A DNA stretch of 33,362 nucleotides from assembly GCA_021806845.1 (NCBI GenBank), contig JAKAPV010000001.1:1-33362 (forward strand), written 5' to 3'. Made by a program: the position numbers and the translations under genes. Origin of the DNA: Bacillota bacterium (GTDB lineage Bacteria; Bacillota; Sulfobacillia; JAJZYS01; JAJYTV01). Shown in pieces: positions 1-8,463 of the stretch. A model generated the notes under the pieces. It saw only the letters and a list, made by a program, of their open reading frames with translations. It searched no databases and had not been told where the DNA came from. The number at the start of each line of letters is the position of its first letter. Within the stretch, counting starts at the first letter, position 1.

Positions 1-599
1 GATCTGAGCCTCCCGAGACGGTCTGCTTCATCCAGTGCGTCGGCTCGCGCGACCGCCAGATCGGGAACAAGTACTGCTCCAAGGTCTGCTGCGGCATCGC
101 TTCCAAGCAGTCGATCGAGATCAAGCGCATGCTGCCGAACGCCAAGGTGTTCATCTTCTACATCGACATGCGCATGTACGGGTTCTGGGAGGACCAGATC
201 TACTGGAAGGCCCAGGAAGAGTACAAGGTCAACTACGTGCGCGGCATTGTGACGGAAGTCATCCGCAAGGGAGACAAGCTCCTCGTCAAGGGCGAGGACA
301 CGACGATGGGCCGGCCGATGGAAGTGCTGATGGATCTCGTGATCCTTTCGGTCGGCATGGAACCGTCGCGCGGGACGATCGACATGTCGCGCGTGTTTTC
401 GCTCCCGCGGGAGGAGCACGGATTCCTCGCCATCGTCGGAGGCCCCCTCGACACCGTATCGACCCCGGTGCAGGGCATCTATGTAGCCGGTGCGGCGGCG
501 GGGCCGAAGGACCTCGAGGACTCGATCTCGATGGGCGGAGCCGCGGCGATGAAGGCCGTCTCCCTGCTCGGTCGCATGCGGCGTATGGCCGCCCGGTGA
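1..599 (+). CDS. shdrA: sHdrA, FAD/iron-sulfur subunit of the sulfur-oxidising heterodisulfide reductase-like complex (5' truncated by window)
   Basis: This is the C-terminal ~199 residues of an HdrA-like flavoprotein; the start lies before the window. The frame opens at base 3 with a cysteine-rich block (CFIQC, then YCSKVCCGIASKQ) of the kind that binds a [4Fe-4S] cluster in HdrA. Near the end comes a flavin/nucleotide-binding stretch of the pyridine-nucleotide-disulfide oxidoreductase type (GIYVAGAAAGPKDLEDSIS). In sulfur oxidisers with the sHdr pathway, the HdrA-like subunit is the flavin-containing core of a cytoplasmic complex that oxidises protein-bound sulfane sulfur to sulfite. The assignment to the sulfur-oxidising branch rather than the methanogen HdrA rests on the downstream lbpA, lipoate ligase, tusA and dsrE genes. 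The stop overlaps the GTG start of the next gene (GTGA). Upstream shdrC1 and shdrB1 would be expected outside the window. Confidence 0.85.
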   Translation, partial: SEPPETVCFIQCVGSRDRQIGNKYCSKVCCGIASKQSIEIKRMLPNAKVFIFYIDMRMYGFWEDQIYWKAQEEYKVNYVRGIVTEVIRKGDKLLVKGEDTTMGRPMEVLMDLVILSVGMEPSRGTIDMSRVFSLPREEHGFLAIVGGPLDTVSTPVQGIYVAGAAAGPKDLEDSISMGGAAAMKAVSLLGRMRRMAAR

Positions 600-1315
600 G
601 CGTCCCGCTGATCGACGCGCAGGTACTCCAGGAGTTCCTCGACAAGGCCGAGCCGCTTCTTTCGGAGGCGGACCTGCGCGCGATCGGAGATTGCATGCAG
701 CGGCGCACCGGGGCCCTGCTCGCCGGCGATACGGACGTCGCGGAGGCGCTGCGGCAGGCCCCCGCGACGCGGCGGCTGCAGGCAAGGGATCTCGGCGGCT
801 GGGATGATCGGCTGCGGGAGATCTGGCCGCAGCTGCGGCAGGGGGATGCGGACGGAGCGCTTCTTCGGCTCTGCGAGCGGGAGGAGCCGCCGCCATGGAT
901 CGTCGATGCCGCGACCTTCTGGCTGCATGCCGCGAGTCCGGCGGAGAACCCCTGGTGGGCACGCTGGGTCCTCGAGCGAAGGCGCCGCACGGGCGCGATC
1001 CTGCTCCTGCTCGACGACCCCGGGGCCCTCGCCGAGGGCGGCACAGCTCAGGCATACGTTGACCTGCGGCAGGCGGTGCAGTTCCTGACGGAGATCCTCG
1101 CGGCGACGCGCAGGTTGCGGCCGGTCGCCCAGCCCTACCGGGCGACGGTGGCGCTCGCGGCGGTCTACGCGGTCTACATGTTCACGATGGCTTCCTGGAG
1201 GATGACGGACGAGTTCACCCAGGTGATGCCGCCCTTTCCAGGGGTGGTAGCGTCCCTGCTCGGGGTGGCCAGGCGGGAGGTGCGGTGCGTTGGAGGAGAA
1301 GGCGAAGGCGGTTGA
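596..1315 (+). CDS. sHdrH-like conserved protein of the sHdr cluster
   Basis: Predicted 239-residue soluble protein starting at GTG 596, which overlaps the shdrA stop by four bases and implies translational coupling. I see no cofactor motif, signal peptide or convincing membrane segment. It is rich in Leu, Ala, Arg and Trp and looks largely helical. In sHdr operons a small hypothetical gene (often called hyp or shdrH) sits directly after shdrA, and position is the main reason for this name. Its role in the complex is unknown to me. The end overlaps the next gene by 26 bases. The same frame stays open upstream through shdrA, but that part is a shadow of the HdrA frame. Confidence 0.6.
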   Translation: MSVPLIDAQVLQEFLDKAEPLLSEADLRAIGDCMQRRTGALLAGDTDVAEALRQAPATRRLQARDLGGWDDRLREIWPQLRQGDADGALLRLCEREEPPPWIVDAATFWLHAASPAENPWWARWVLERRRRTGAILLLLDDPGALAEGGTAQAYVDLRQAVQFLTEILAATRRLRPVAQPYRATVALAAVYAVYMFTMASWRMTDEFTQVMPPFPGVVASLLGVARREVRCVGGEGEGG

Positions 1316-2573
1316 GCTCCCCTCGGTCACCATCGACGGGGTCACGCTCCCCGCACAGTGGAACCGGATGTTCGAGCCGCGCGTGATCAACCAGTACGAC
1401 ATATCGGTGCTGGAGGAGACGACCGCCATCCCCGGAGCGGAGTCGCTCGGCTACTGCTACCAGTGCGGCAAATGCACTGGCGTGTGCCCGATCGACACGG
1501 TCGGGGACTATTCGCCCCGCAAGATCTTCCGCAGGACCCAGATCGGCATTCCGCTGATCGACAGCCCGGACCTCTGGCTTTGCACGACCTGCCGCAACTG
1601 CCTGCGGGTCTGCCCGAAAGAGGTCAATATGATCGACATCATGCCGGCGGTGCGCGAACAGGCCGTCCTGGAGGGAAAGGCGCCGCAGGAGCTGCTGACC
1701 GCGTTCGAAAACACGGCGCGCTACGGCAACCCGCTCGGGGAGGCGCCGCGCAAGCGCGCCGACTGGACCAAGTCCGCCGGCGTCGAGGTCCGGATCATGT
1801 CCCAGCTGAAGGCGCCCGTCGACGTGCTCTGGTTCGTGGAGTGCTACCCCTCGTACCACCCGCGCGGCAAGGATGCCTCGGTCGCGCTCGCCCGCATCCT
1901 CGACAAACTCGGCATCGACTTCGGCATCCTCGGCGTGGAAGAGAAGTGCGCGGGGGACTCGCAGCGCATGGCCGGGGAGCGGGGGCTCTTCGAGATGCTG
2001 GCCGAGCAAAACATCAGCACGCTCTCCAAGTACGAGTTCGAAACGCTGATGGTCACCGATCCCCATGCCTACAACGCCTTCCTGCATGAGTACCCCAAGC
2101 TCGGCGGCAGCTACAAGACCGTCCACTACACGCAGCTCCTCGCCCCGCTCATCGATCAGATGGGCCTGTCGCAGGAAGTGCCCGCGCGCGTCACCTTCCA
2201 CGACCCCTGCTACCTCGGGCGGCACAACGGCGAGTACGAGGCGCCGCGGAGGCTCCTTGAGGCCATACCCGGCATCGACCTCGTGGAGATGGGTCGCTGC
2301 AAGGAGCGCTCCTACTGCTGCGGCGGCGGGGGCGGCGGCATGTGGCTCGACAGCTTCACCCGCGACCACACCAGTGCGCGCCTTTCGGAGATGCGGGTGC
2401 GCGAGGCGATCGAGTACGGGGCGGAGATCCTCGCCGTCGCGTGCCCGTACGAGGTGTCGCGCTTCGAGGATGCGGTCAAGTCGACGGGCAACGCCGGCCG
2501 GCTCAAGGTGATGGACATCTCCGAGCTGCTCGCGCTATCCATGGGGCTCATCCCGATGGAAGCGCTCGCCTGA
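1290..2573 (+). CDS. HdrC/HdrB-type iron-sulfur protein (sHdrB3-like)
   Basis: A 427-residue soluble iron-sulfur protein. The N-terminal ferredoxin part has two [4Fe-4S] motifs, C56-C59-C62-C66 and C98-C101-C104-C108, each ending in Cys-Pro. The C-terminal half is a CCG-type (HdrB/HdrD-like) region. Its second CCG repeat is intact (C307 in DPCYLGR, C343-C344 in YCCGGGG, C385 in ACPYE), and this type binds a noncubane or [4Fe-4S] cluster. Its first repeat keeps C185 and C220 (EKCAGD in place of the usual EKCCGD). The start is TTG 1290 with GGGAGG nine bases upstream. As I recall the literature, etf-containing sHdr clusters carry a fused HdrB3 in place of HdrC2-HdrB2, and the order here (A, H, this gene, etfB, etfA) fits. 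Probable job: moving electrons between the sHdrA flavin and EtfAB. Confidence 0.8.
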   Translation: MEEKAKAVELPSVTIDGVTLPAQWNRMFEPRVINQYDISVLEETTAIPGAESLGYCYQCGKCTGVCPIDTVGDYSPRKIFRRTQIGIPLIDSPDLWLCTTCRNCLRVCPKEVNMIDIMPAVREQAVLEGKAPQELLTAFENTARYGNPLGEAPRKRADWTKSAGVEVRIMSQLKAPVDVLWFVECYPSYHPRGKDASVALARILDKLGIDFGILGVEEKCAGDSQRMAGERGLFEMLAEQNISTLSKYEFETLMVTDPHAYNAFLHEYPKLGGSYKTVHYTQLLAPLIDQMGLSQEVPARVTFHDPCYLGRHNGEYEAPRRLLEAIPGIDLVEMGRCKERSYCCGGGGGGMWLDSFTRDHTSARLSEMRVREAIEYGAEILAVACPYEVSRFEDAVKSTGNAGRLKVMDISELLALSMGLIPMEALA

Positions 2574-2588
2574 AAGGAGGACTTCCGC

Positions 2589-3347
2589 TTGCGCATCGCA
2601 GTCGTGATGAAACTGGTTCCCGACGTGGTGGAGGAACTCGTCCTCTCGGAGGACGGGAAGAGGCTCGAACGCGGCGACATCGCACTCAAGGCGAACGAGT
2701 TCGACGAGCAGGCCCTGGAACAGGCGCTTCTGCTCAAGGAGTCGTCCGGGGCGGAGCTGACCGTGATCGCCGCCGAGACGGGCGATGTCGACGAGATGCT
2801 CTATACCGCGCTCGCCAAGGGCGCGGACCGCGCCCTGAAGCTCGTGGGCGACGGTCTTCAGGACGGCATTTGGAACGCGCAGTATGCAGGCATTTTGGTC
2901 GACGTGATCGCGGACGTCGGCGCGGACGCGGTGCTGACCGGCGTCCAGGCGAACGACGACCTCGATGGGCAGCTTGCCACCTGGCTCGCGGCAGGTCTCG
3001 GCTGGTCCTTCGCGACGGTCGTCTCCGGGGTCGAGGCGGCGGGGGAGAGCCTCATCGCCAAGAAGGAGTTCGCGGGCGGACTGACGGCCAACTTGCGGCT
3101 GCCGCTGCCTGCGGTGCTGGGCATCCAGGCGTCCCCGGAGCCACCCCGCTACGCGCCCATCTCCCGGGTCCGCCAGATCATGAAGACCCAGTCGCTCGAG
3201 GAGCGAGAGGTGACGGCGCCGGCAGGGAGCATCACCGTTCTCTCGCTGCGGCCTCCCGAGAAGACGGGAGGCGCAGAGATGATCGAGGGAGACGTGCAGG
3301 CGAAGGCCGCGCGCATTGCGGAGGTCCTCGCGCAGCAAGGCATCTAG
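2589..3347 (+). CDS. etfB: Electron transfer flavoprotein beta subunit
   Basis: A 252-residue EtfB of normal family length. The N terminus (MRIAVVMKLVPDV), the acidic adenine-nucleotide fold, and the conserved run around VLTGVQANDDLDGQLATWLA are typical of EtfB, which binds AMP or, in bifurcating forms, FAD. The start is TTG 2589, with a full AAAGGAGG straight after the previous stop and eight bases before the start. With EtfA it forms a soluble FAD-carrying electron shuttle. No acyl-CoA dehydrogenase gene is nearby. The flanking sHdr genes and the membrane Etf oxidoreductase suggest that it takes electrons from sulfur oxidation rather than fatty acid oxidation. Whether it bifurcates cannot be told from what I can see. 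Confidence 0.92.
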   Translation: MRIAVVMKLVPDVVEELVLSEDGKRLERGDIALKANEFDEQALEQALLLKESSGAELTVIAAETGDVDEMLYTALAKGADRALKLVGDGLQDGIWNAQYAGILVDVIADVGADAVLTGVQANDDLDGQLATWLAAGLGWSFATVVSGVEAAGESLIAKKEFAGGLTANLRLPLPAVLGIQASPEPPRYAPISRVRQIMKTQSLEEREVTAPAGSITVLSLRPPEKTGGAEMIEGDVQAKAARIAEVLAQQGI

Positions 3348-3365
3348 GCTAAGGAGGTGGCACTG

Positions 3366-4307
3366 GTGAAGAAGGTACTCGCGTTCATCGATGTGGTGGA
3401 CGGCCAGCCGGGGGAGATCGGCTACGAACTCCTGGACTTCGCCCGGCAGGCGGCGCCGGAGGCGGAACTCGTGGCCGTCGGCGCAGGGCCGCAGGCCGCC
3501 CTCGAGGGACTTGCCGGCGCTGACCGGGCCCTCTGGACGGTCGCGGACGGCTACCGACCGGATCTCGTCGGCGAGGTGCTGACCGCCGCGATCGTCGCGG
3601 AGCAGCCGGACCTCGTGCTGGTTGGAAGCACTGCCGTGGGAATGGATGCCGGGACATATGCGGCGGCCAAGAGCGGCTACGCGAGCATCGCGTACGTGCG
3701 CTCGCTCGAGCCTCTGGACGGGAGCCTTGCAGCGCAGTCGGTGATCCTCGGCGGCAAGATGGTCGCGCGCGTCGCTGTGCCGGACCGAACGGTCCTGCAG
3801 GTCCTCGCCGGCGCGGGATCTGCGGAGCGCGGACGCGTCCCGGGTCGGCCGGCGCAGGTCGGGACCCTGGCGGAACCTGCGGCCAAGGCTTCGTTCGAAG
3901 GCTTCGGGCGGCCGGAGGCGCAGGACGTCGACATCACGCGCCACGATGTGCTCGTCAGCGTGGGCCGGGGCATCGGCGACGCGTCCAACATCGAACTCGC
4001 GGAGGAGCTCGCCGAGGCACTCGGCGGCGTGGTCTCCTCCTCGCGGCCGGTGGTCGACGCCGGCTGGCTGCCGAAGGCACGCCAGGTCGGCAAGTCGGGG
4101 AACAAGGTGAAGCCGAAGGTGTACCTCGCGCTCGGGATCAGCGGCGCGCCGGAGCACCTCGAGGGCATGCGCGACGCTGCCTGCATCATCGCCGTCAACA
4201 CGGACCCGGCTGCCCCGATCTTCGAGGTGGCGCACTACGGCGTCGTCGACGATGTACTCGACTTCATCCCGGCCCTCACGGAGTCGCTCCGGGTGCGCCA
4301 AGGATAG
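3366..4307 (+). CDS. etfA: Electron transfer flavoprotein alpha subunit
   Basis: A 313-residue EtfA. The C-terminal FAD-binding domain shows the family signature in order: GRGIGDASNIELAEELA, SRPVVDAGWLP, QVGKSGNKVKPKVYLALGISGA, and AVNTDPAAPIFEVAHYGVVDD. Relative to common EtfA proteins, the QTGKTV segment reads KSGNKV and the GISGAIQH segment reads GISGAPEH. I chose GTG 3366 because AAGGAGG (3351-3357) lies eight bases upstream; the in-frame GTG at 3357 is inside that ribosome binding site. It pairs with EtfB and is followed after 12 bases by the membrane oxidoreductase that probably reoxidises it. Confidence 0.92.
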   Translation: MKKVLAFIDVVDGQPGEIGYELLDFARQAAPEAELVAVGAGPQAALEGLAGADRALWTVADGYRPDLVGEVLTAAIVAEQPDLVLVGSTAVGMDAGTYAAAKSGYASIAYVRSLEPLDGSLAAQSVILGGKMVARVAVPDRTVLQVLAGAGSAERGRVPGRPAQVGTLAEPAAKASFEGFGRPEAQDVDITRHDVLVSVGRGIGDASNIELAEELAEALGGVVSSSRPVVDAGWLPKARQVGKSGNKVKPKVYLALGISGAPEHLEGMRDAACIIAVNTDPAAPIFEVAHYGVVDDVLDFIPALTESLRVRQG

Positions 4308-4319
4308 GAGGCCGTCCTC

Positions 4320-6449
4320 TTGCCGACAGGCACGGATCTGCCCGTCGCCCAGCGCGCTGTCTTCGAGGGATTCCAGCACAGCTGGCTCGTACCCCTCTTC
4401 TACGTGCTGGCGACGGTCGCGCTCATTATCTTCTTCTACGGGGTCTACCGCCGCGTCGGGCGCTACCGCGCAGGCAAGCGCGCGACGCTCGTGCGGGGCT
4501 GGCCACGCCGCATCGCCCGGTCCCTCATGGAGGTCCTGACCAGCCGGAGGATCGGGCGCCGCGACCGCTACACGGGCGTTGCGCACGCGTTCATCTTCTG
4601 GGCGTTCGGCTTCCTCTTCCTCGGAACCACGACCATCTTCCTCGACCACGACGTTCTTGGGCTCGTGGCTCCCTCGCTCGAGTTCTGGAAGGGAGCCTTC
4701 TTCCTCGGCTTCTCGGTCGTGATGGACGTGTCCGCTGCGCTCTTCATCATCGGACTTGTGATGATGGCGGTGCGCCGGGCCTTCTTCTCCACCTTCCGCC
4801 TGAGCTACCGCCGGGTCGACGGGAAGCAGCAGGACCGGTCCGCCTATGAACGCGAGGACTGGTGGTTTCTCGGCCAGCTGCTCTTGATCGGCGTCACCGG
4901 CCTGCTGCTCGAGGCGTTCCGGCTGATCCACGACCACCCGTGGTTCCAGGGCTACTCGCCGGTCGGCCTCGCGGTCGCAAAGGGGTTCGAGGCGCTCGGG
5001 ATGACGGCTCCCTCAGCCGGCGAGGCGCACTTTGTCACCTGGTGGGTGCACGCCTTCCTCGCGCTGACGTTCATCGCCTACATCCCGTACGCGAAGTCGG
5101 TGCACATGCTCGCGTCCTGGGCAAACGCCGCGGCGCGGGACGAGAAAGCGGCCGTCGTGCTGCCGACCCAGGAGACCGGAGCGCAGACGATCCCGCTGAC
5201 GCCCATCGCGGCAAACCTCACCTGGAAGCAGCTGCTCGCGGTGGACGCCTGCACGAAGTGCGGGCGCTGCCATGAGGTGTGCCCCGCGCGAACGTCGGGC
5301 GCGCCGCTCTCGCCGCGGGATCTCGTGCTCGACCTGCGCGAGTTCCTGGGCGGACGCCGCGGCACCGCCGCGGCCGCACAGGGGACGCTCTCCGCTGCCG
5401 CGACCGCCCTGCGCGACGACGGATCCCCTCTGATCTCCGCGGATGTGCTCTGGTCCTGCACCACCTGCCGGGCCTGCATCGAGGTCTGCCCGGTGGGGAT
5501 CGAGCATGTACCGCTGATCGTCGGCATGCGCCAGACACTGGTCGAGGAAGGCGAGATGGACCAGAACCTCGCGCAGGCCCTGATGAACCTCGGGCGCAAG
5601 GGCAACTCTTTCGGCCAGTCCGAGCGGGCGCGCGCCAAGTGGGCCGAACAGGCTGGCGTGCCGATCAAGGACGCGCGCACAGAGCACTGCGAGTACCTTT
5701 GGTTCGTCGGAGACTTCGCAAGCTACGACCCGCGCGCACAGCGCGTCAGCCAATCGGTCGCGCGCGTGCTGCACCATCTCGGCGTCGACTTCGGCATCCT
5801 CTTCGAAAGCGAGCGCAATGCGGGCAACGACGCGCGGCGCATCGGCGAGGAGGGGCTTTTCGAGTCGCTCGCGGAGAAGAATATGAAGGCGCTCTCGCAG
5901 GCGAGCTTCGACCGCATCTTCACGACGGACCCGCACAGCTACAACACCCTGAAGAACGAGTACCCCGCCTATGGCCTGGAGTGCGAGGTCCTGCACTACA
6001 CACAGCTGCTGCAGCGCCTGGCGGCGGAGGGCAAGATGCAGATCGTCGCGCCGCAGGACATCACCGTCACCTACCATGACCCCTGCTACCTCGGCAGGTA
6101 CAACCGGGTGTTCGATGCACCGCGGGAGCTCATTCGCCTGACGGGCGCGACGCTGCTCGAGATGCCGCGCAACCGCGAGGAGAGCTTCTGCTGCGGCGCC
6201 GGCGGCGGGCGCATCTTCACAGGCGACAGCCTGTACGGGGAGAAGCCGGCGGAAAGCCGCATCCGGGAGGCGGCAGGCCTGCACGGGATCGAGAGCTTCG
6301 TCGTGGCCTGCCCGAAGGACATGGCGATGTATACCGATGCGGCCAAGACGGCGGGTTACGAACAGCAGATCGCGGTCGAGGATGTCATCTTCCTGATCGA
6401 GCGCGCGCTTGGCATCGGAGCGAAGACACCGGAGGAGGTGAACGCATGA
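4320..6449 (+). CDS. Membrane iron-sulfur EtfAB:(mena)quinone oxidoreductase, FadF/HdrDE-like
   Basis: A 709-residue fusion, about the length of Bacillus FadF (YwjF). The N-terminal ~270 residues form a NarI-like membrane domain with about five hydrophobic helices (roughly 22-42, 88-108, 128-150, 183-203, 240-260) and histidines that could bind haem b. Two [4Fe-4S] motifs follow (C311-C314-C317-C321 and C380-C383-C386-C390), then a CCG region. The second CCG repeat is complete (C588, C623-C624, C663). The first has lost its cysteines: residues 460-467 read WFVGDFAS, and residues 497-502 read ERNAGN where the family usually has a Cys pair. This type is thought to pass electrons from EtfAB to menaquinone. 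Start TTG 4320, AGGAGG at 4306-4311. The stop overlaps the lbpA start (ATGA). Confidence 0.85.
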   Translation: MPTGTDLPVAQRAVFEGFQHSWLVPLFYVLATVALIIFFYGVYRRVGRYRAGKRATLVRGWPRRIARSLMEVLTSRRIGRRDRYTGVAHAFIFWAFGFLFLGTTTIFLDHDVLGLVAPSLEFWKGAFFLGFSVVMDVSAALFIIGLVMMAVRRAFFSTFRLSYRRVDGKQQDRSAYEREDWWFLGQLLLIGVTGLLLEAFRLIHDHPWFQGYSPVGLAVAKGFEALGMTAPSAGEAHFVTWWVHAFLALTFIAYIPYAKSVHMLASWANAAARDEKAAVVLPTQETGAQTIPLTPIAANLTWKQLLAVDACTKCGRCHEVCPARTSGAPLSPRDLVLDLREFLGGRRGTAAAAQGTLSAAATALRDDGSPLISADVLWSCTTCRACIEVCPVGIEHVPLIVGMRQTLVEEGEMDQNLAQALMNLGRKGNSFGQSERARAKWAEQAGVPIKDARTEHCEYLWFVGDFASYDPRAQRVSQSVARVLHHLGVDFGILFESERNAGNDARRIGEEGLFESLAEKNMKALSQASFDRIFTTDPHSYNTLKNEYPAYGLECEVLHYTQLLQRLAAEGKMQIVAPQDITVTYHDPCYLGRYNRVFDAPRELIRLTGATLLEMPRNREESFCCGAGGGRIFTGDSLYGEKPAESRIREAAGLHGIESFVVACPKDMAMYTDAAKTAGYEQQIAVEDVIFLIERALGIGAKTPEEVNA

Positions 6450-6877
6450 GTGAACGCTGCAAGCTCCCCGAGGAGCTCTATTACTGGCCGGAAAAGCATG
6501 TCTGGGCCCGGACCGAGCCGGACGGCAGCATCGTCGTCGGCATGACCGACGTCGCCCAGAACCTCGCCGGGAGGATCATCGTCGTGAGCCTCCGCTCGCT
6601 CGGCAAGACCCTCGCGCGCGGCAAGAGCGCGGGAACGCTCGAGAGCGGCAAATGGGTGGGGGCGATTCCGACGCCGGTCGCCGGCGAGGTGATCGCCGTG
6701 AACGACGGGTTGAAGGCGAACCCGTCGGTGATCAACGATGACCCGTACGGGGAGGGCTGGCTGATCCGCGTCGTGCCATCCGCGTGGGACGAGGATCGGC
6801 AGACCCTGGTCACGGGGCCGGACGGCGTGGCCGATTACCGCCGGCAGCTCGACGCCGCGGGCATCGCCTGCGCGTAG
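6446..6877 (+). CDS. lbpA: Lipoate-binding protein LbpA (GcvH-like), first copy
   Basis: A 143-residue GcvH-like lipoyl carrier. The lipoylation site is K69 in LESGKWVGAIPTP, which replaces the ESVKA context of true glycine-cleavage H proteins. No glycine cleavage genes (gcvT, gcvP) are present. In sHdr organisms, LbpA carries the sulfur substrate on its lipoyl arm to the sHdr complex, and the ligase two genes downstream would load it. Cys residues lie near both ends (C5 and C142), which is unusual for plain GcvH. It starts at ATG 6446, overlapping the previous stop by four bases, with GGAGG just upstream. Confidence 0.9.
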   Translation: MSERCKLPEELYYWPEKHVWARTEPDGSIVVGMTDVAQNLAGRIIVVSLRSLGKTLARGKSAGTLESGKWVGAIPTPVAGEVIAVNDGLKANPSVINDDPYGEGWLIRVVPSAWDEDRQTLVTGPDGVADYRRQLDAAGIACA

Positions 6878-6898
6878 GCAAGCCGGGGGGGTGAGGCA

Positions 6899-7363
6899 GT
6901 GGCGTTCGTCTACGCCTGCGAGTTCCCGGATCACCTCTGGTTCGACGTGGCCCGGGACGTCTGGCTGGAGGAGCTCCCGGGGGGCGGCCTGCGTCTCGGA
7001 ATGACGGATCCCGCGGTGACGCGGGCGGGACGCATCGTCCACGTGCGCGTGCGCGCGGGCAGGCAGGCGGCGCCCGGCCAGGGCGTCGCCAGCGTGGAGT
7101 CGAGCAAGTGGGTGGGCCCCGTGCCAACCCCGCTGGAGGCCCGCGTCCTGCGGGGCAACCCGCTGCTCGCCTCGGACCCCGGACTCCTGAACCGGGACCC
7201 CTACGGCGAGGGCTGGCTCGCGGAGATCGAGCCGGTCGCTGCCGCGCCGGACCTGCGGGCGCTGGGCTTGAGGTACGGCACCGACGCGCTTGCGCCGTAT
7301 ACCGAGAAGCTCCGCCAGGAGGGGCTCAACTGCATCCGCTGCGCCGACGGCGCAGGCCAGTAG
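6899..7363 (+). CDS. lbpA: Lipoate-binding protein LbpA (GcvH-like), second copy
   Basis: A 154-residue second lipoyl carrier, clearly paralogous to the preceding one but divergent. The lipoyl lysine is K70 in VESSKWVGPVPTP, and both share the DPYGEGWL motif. It has C7 near the N terminus and a C-terminal CxxC (C145 and C148), a possible redox or sulfur-binding pair absent from housekeeping GcvH. The start is GTG 6899, behind a G-rich ribosome binding site with poor GGAGG match. The copies presumably have different partners (for example sulfur donor side versus sHdr side); that is inference. Confidence 0.9.
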   Translation: MAFVYACEFPDHLWFDVARDVWLEELPGGGLRLGMTDPAVTRAGRIVHVRVRAGRQAAPGQGVASVESSKWVGPVPTPLEARVLRGNPLLASDPGLLNRDPYGEGWLAEIEPVAAAPDLRALGLRYGTDALAPYTEKLRQEGLNCIRCADGAGQ

Positions 7364-7379
7364 GCAGGGGAGGAAAGGC

Positions 7380-8444
7380 ATGCGCTATCTCGACTTCGGC
7401 ACCGTCAGCGCCGAGCAGTCCCAGGCCGTCTACCATGCTGTCGCCGAAGAGCTCAGGCCCGGGGACCCCATCACCCTGATCACCGTGAGTCCTGACAGGC
7501 CCTACGTCTGCGTCGGCTACCACCAGGCGGCGAGCAGGGAGATCGACCGCGCCTACTGCGAGGAGCAGGGGGTGCCGGTCGGCCGGCGGATGGTCGGGGG
7601 CGGCGCCGTCTACCTCGATCATGACCAGATCTTCTGGCACCTCGTGATGCCTGGCGGGGCGCCCCCCGTCCAGGCCTTCTACGACCGCCTGCTCTCCGCG
7701 CCCGTCGGGGCGTACCGCGACATTGGCATCCAGGCGGAGCACCGGCCCGTGAACGACATCGTCGTCGGGCCGCGGAAGATCGGCGGCACCGGCGCCGCTT
7801 CGATCGGCCAGGCAAACGTGCTCGTCGGCAGCATCATGATGGACTTCGACACGAAGGCCATGGCCCGCGTCCTGCGCGTCCCTTCGGAGAAGTTCCGCGA
7901 TAAGCTCATCTCCTCGCTCGACGACTACATGACGACGATCCGCCGCGAGCTCGGAGACGGGGCGCCCACGCGCGAAACGGCGACGGCTCGTCTGGTCTCC
8001 CGCTTCTCAGAGGTGCTCGGCGAGCGGGTGGAAGCCTCGGCGCTCTCCCCCGGCGAGCGGGAACGGCTGGATCATTACGCGCAGATCCTCTTCGACCCGG
8101 AGTTCGTCTACCGCCAGGAGGGGTGGCTCCAGCCGGGCGTCAAGCTCAAAGACGGCGTGCGCCTGTACGAGGGCGTGCACAAGGCCCCCGGGGGACTCCT
8201 CCGCTTCATTTACCGCGACCGGGAGGGGGTGTTCGACGACGTTCTCCTGAGCGGGGATTTCTTCGTGGACCCGCCGGATGCGCTGCAGCGGATCGCACGC
8301 TCGCTGCTCGGACGTCCGGCCTCGGAAGAGGTCCTGCGCCTGCTGCTGGAAGAGGGACTCGCACACGCGGCGATGCCCGGGGTCGGGGAGGAGGACTTCC
8401 TGCAGGCGTTCCGCGCCGCGAAGGCGATCGAGGCGACGGTCTGA
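7380..8444 (+). CDS. Lipoate:protein ligase of the sulfur-oxidation type (sLpl(AB)-like)
   Basis: A 354-residue ligase that attaches lipoate to a lysine of its target by way of lipoyl-AMP. The N-terminal catalytic part has the LplA motifs RRMVGGGAVYLD (69-80) and NDIVVGPRKIGG (125-136), with K133 as the expected catalytic lysine. A C-terminal ~100-residue part (from about residue 250) resembles the accessory LplB domain. A combined ligase of this type, sLpl(AB), has been described in shdr clusters as the enzyme that loads LbpA. The start is ATG 7380, with GGGGAGGA seven to eight bases upstream. The matching lipoyl synthase pair (lipS1/lipS2) is not in this window. Confidence 0.85.
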   Translation: MRYLDFGTVSAEQSQAVYHAVAEELRPGDPITLITVSPDRPYVCVGYHQAASREIDRAYCEEQGVPVGRRMVGGGAVYLDHDQIFWHLVMPGGAPPVQAFYDRLLSAPVGAYRDIGIQAEHRPVNDIVVGPRKIGGTGAASIGQANVLVGSIMMDFDTKAMARVLRVPSEKFRDKLISSLDDYMTTIRRELGDGAPTRETATARLVSRFSEVLGERVEASALSPGERERLDHYAQILFDPEFVYRQEGWLQPGVKLKDGVRLYEGVHKAPGGLLRFIYRDREGVFDDVLLSGDFFVDPPDALQRIARSLLGRPASEEVLRLLLEEGLAHAAMPGVGEEDFLQAFRAAKAIEATV

Positions 8445-8463
8445 GACCGAAGGAGGTTGATCT

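Noticed and set aside
35..595. Long + strand open frame overlapping shdrA in frame 2
   Set aside because: It translates to an Arg-rich, low-complexity product that shadows the HdrA frame. Only the part from GTG 596 onward has a plausible start and coding character.
2589..4307. EtfAB as part of fatty acid beta-oxidation
   Set aside because: There is no acyl-CoA dehydrogenase or other beta-oxidation gene nearby, and the genes lie inside the sHdr operon.
2535..4937. An 800-residue minus-strand open frame across etfB, etfA and the next gene
   Set aside because: It is antisense to three recognised genes and has no recognisable family; high G+C content readily gives such open frames.
6446..7363. 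Glycine cleavage system H proteins
   Set aside because: No gcvT or gcvP is present, the lysine context differs (ESGKWVG, ESSKWVG), and the neighbours are sulfur genes.
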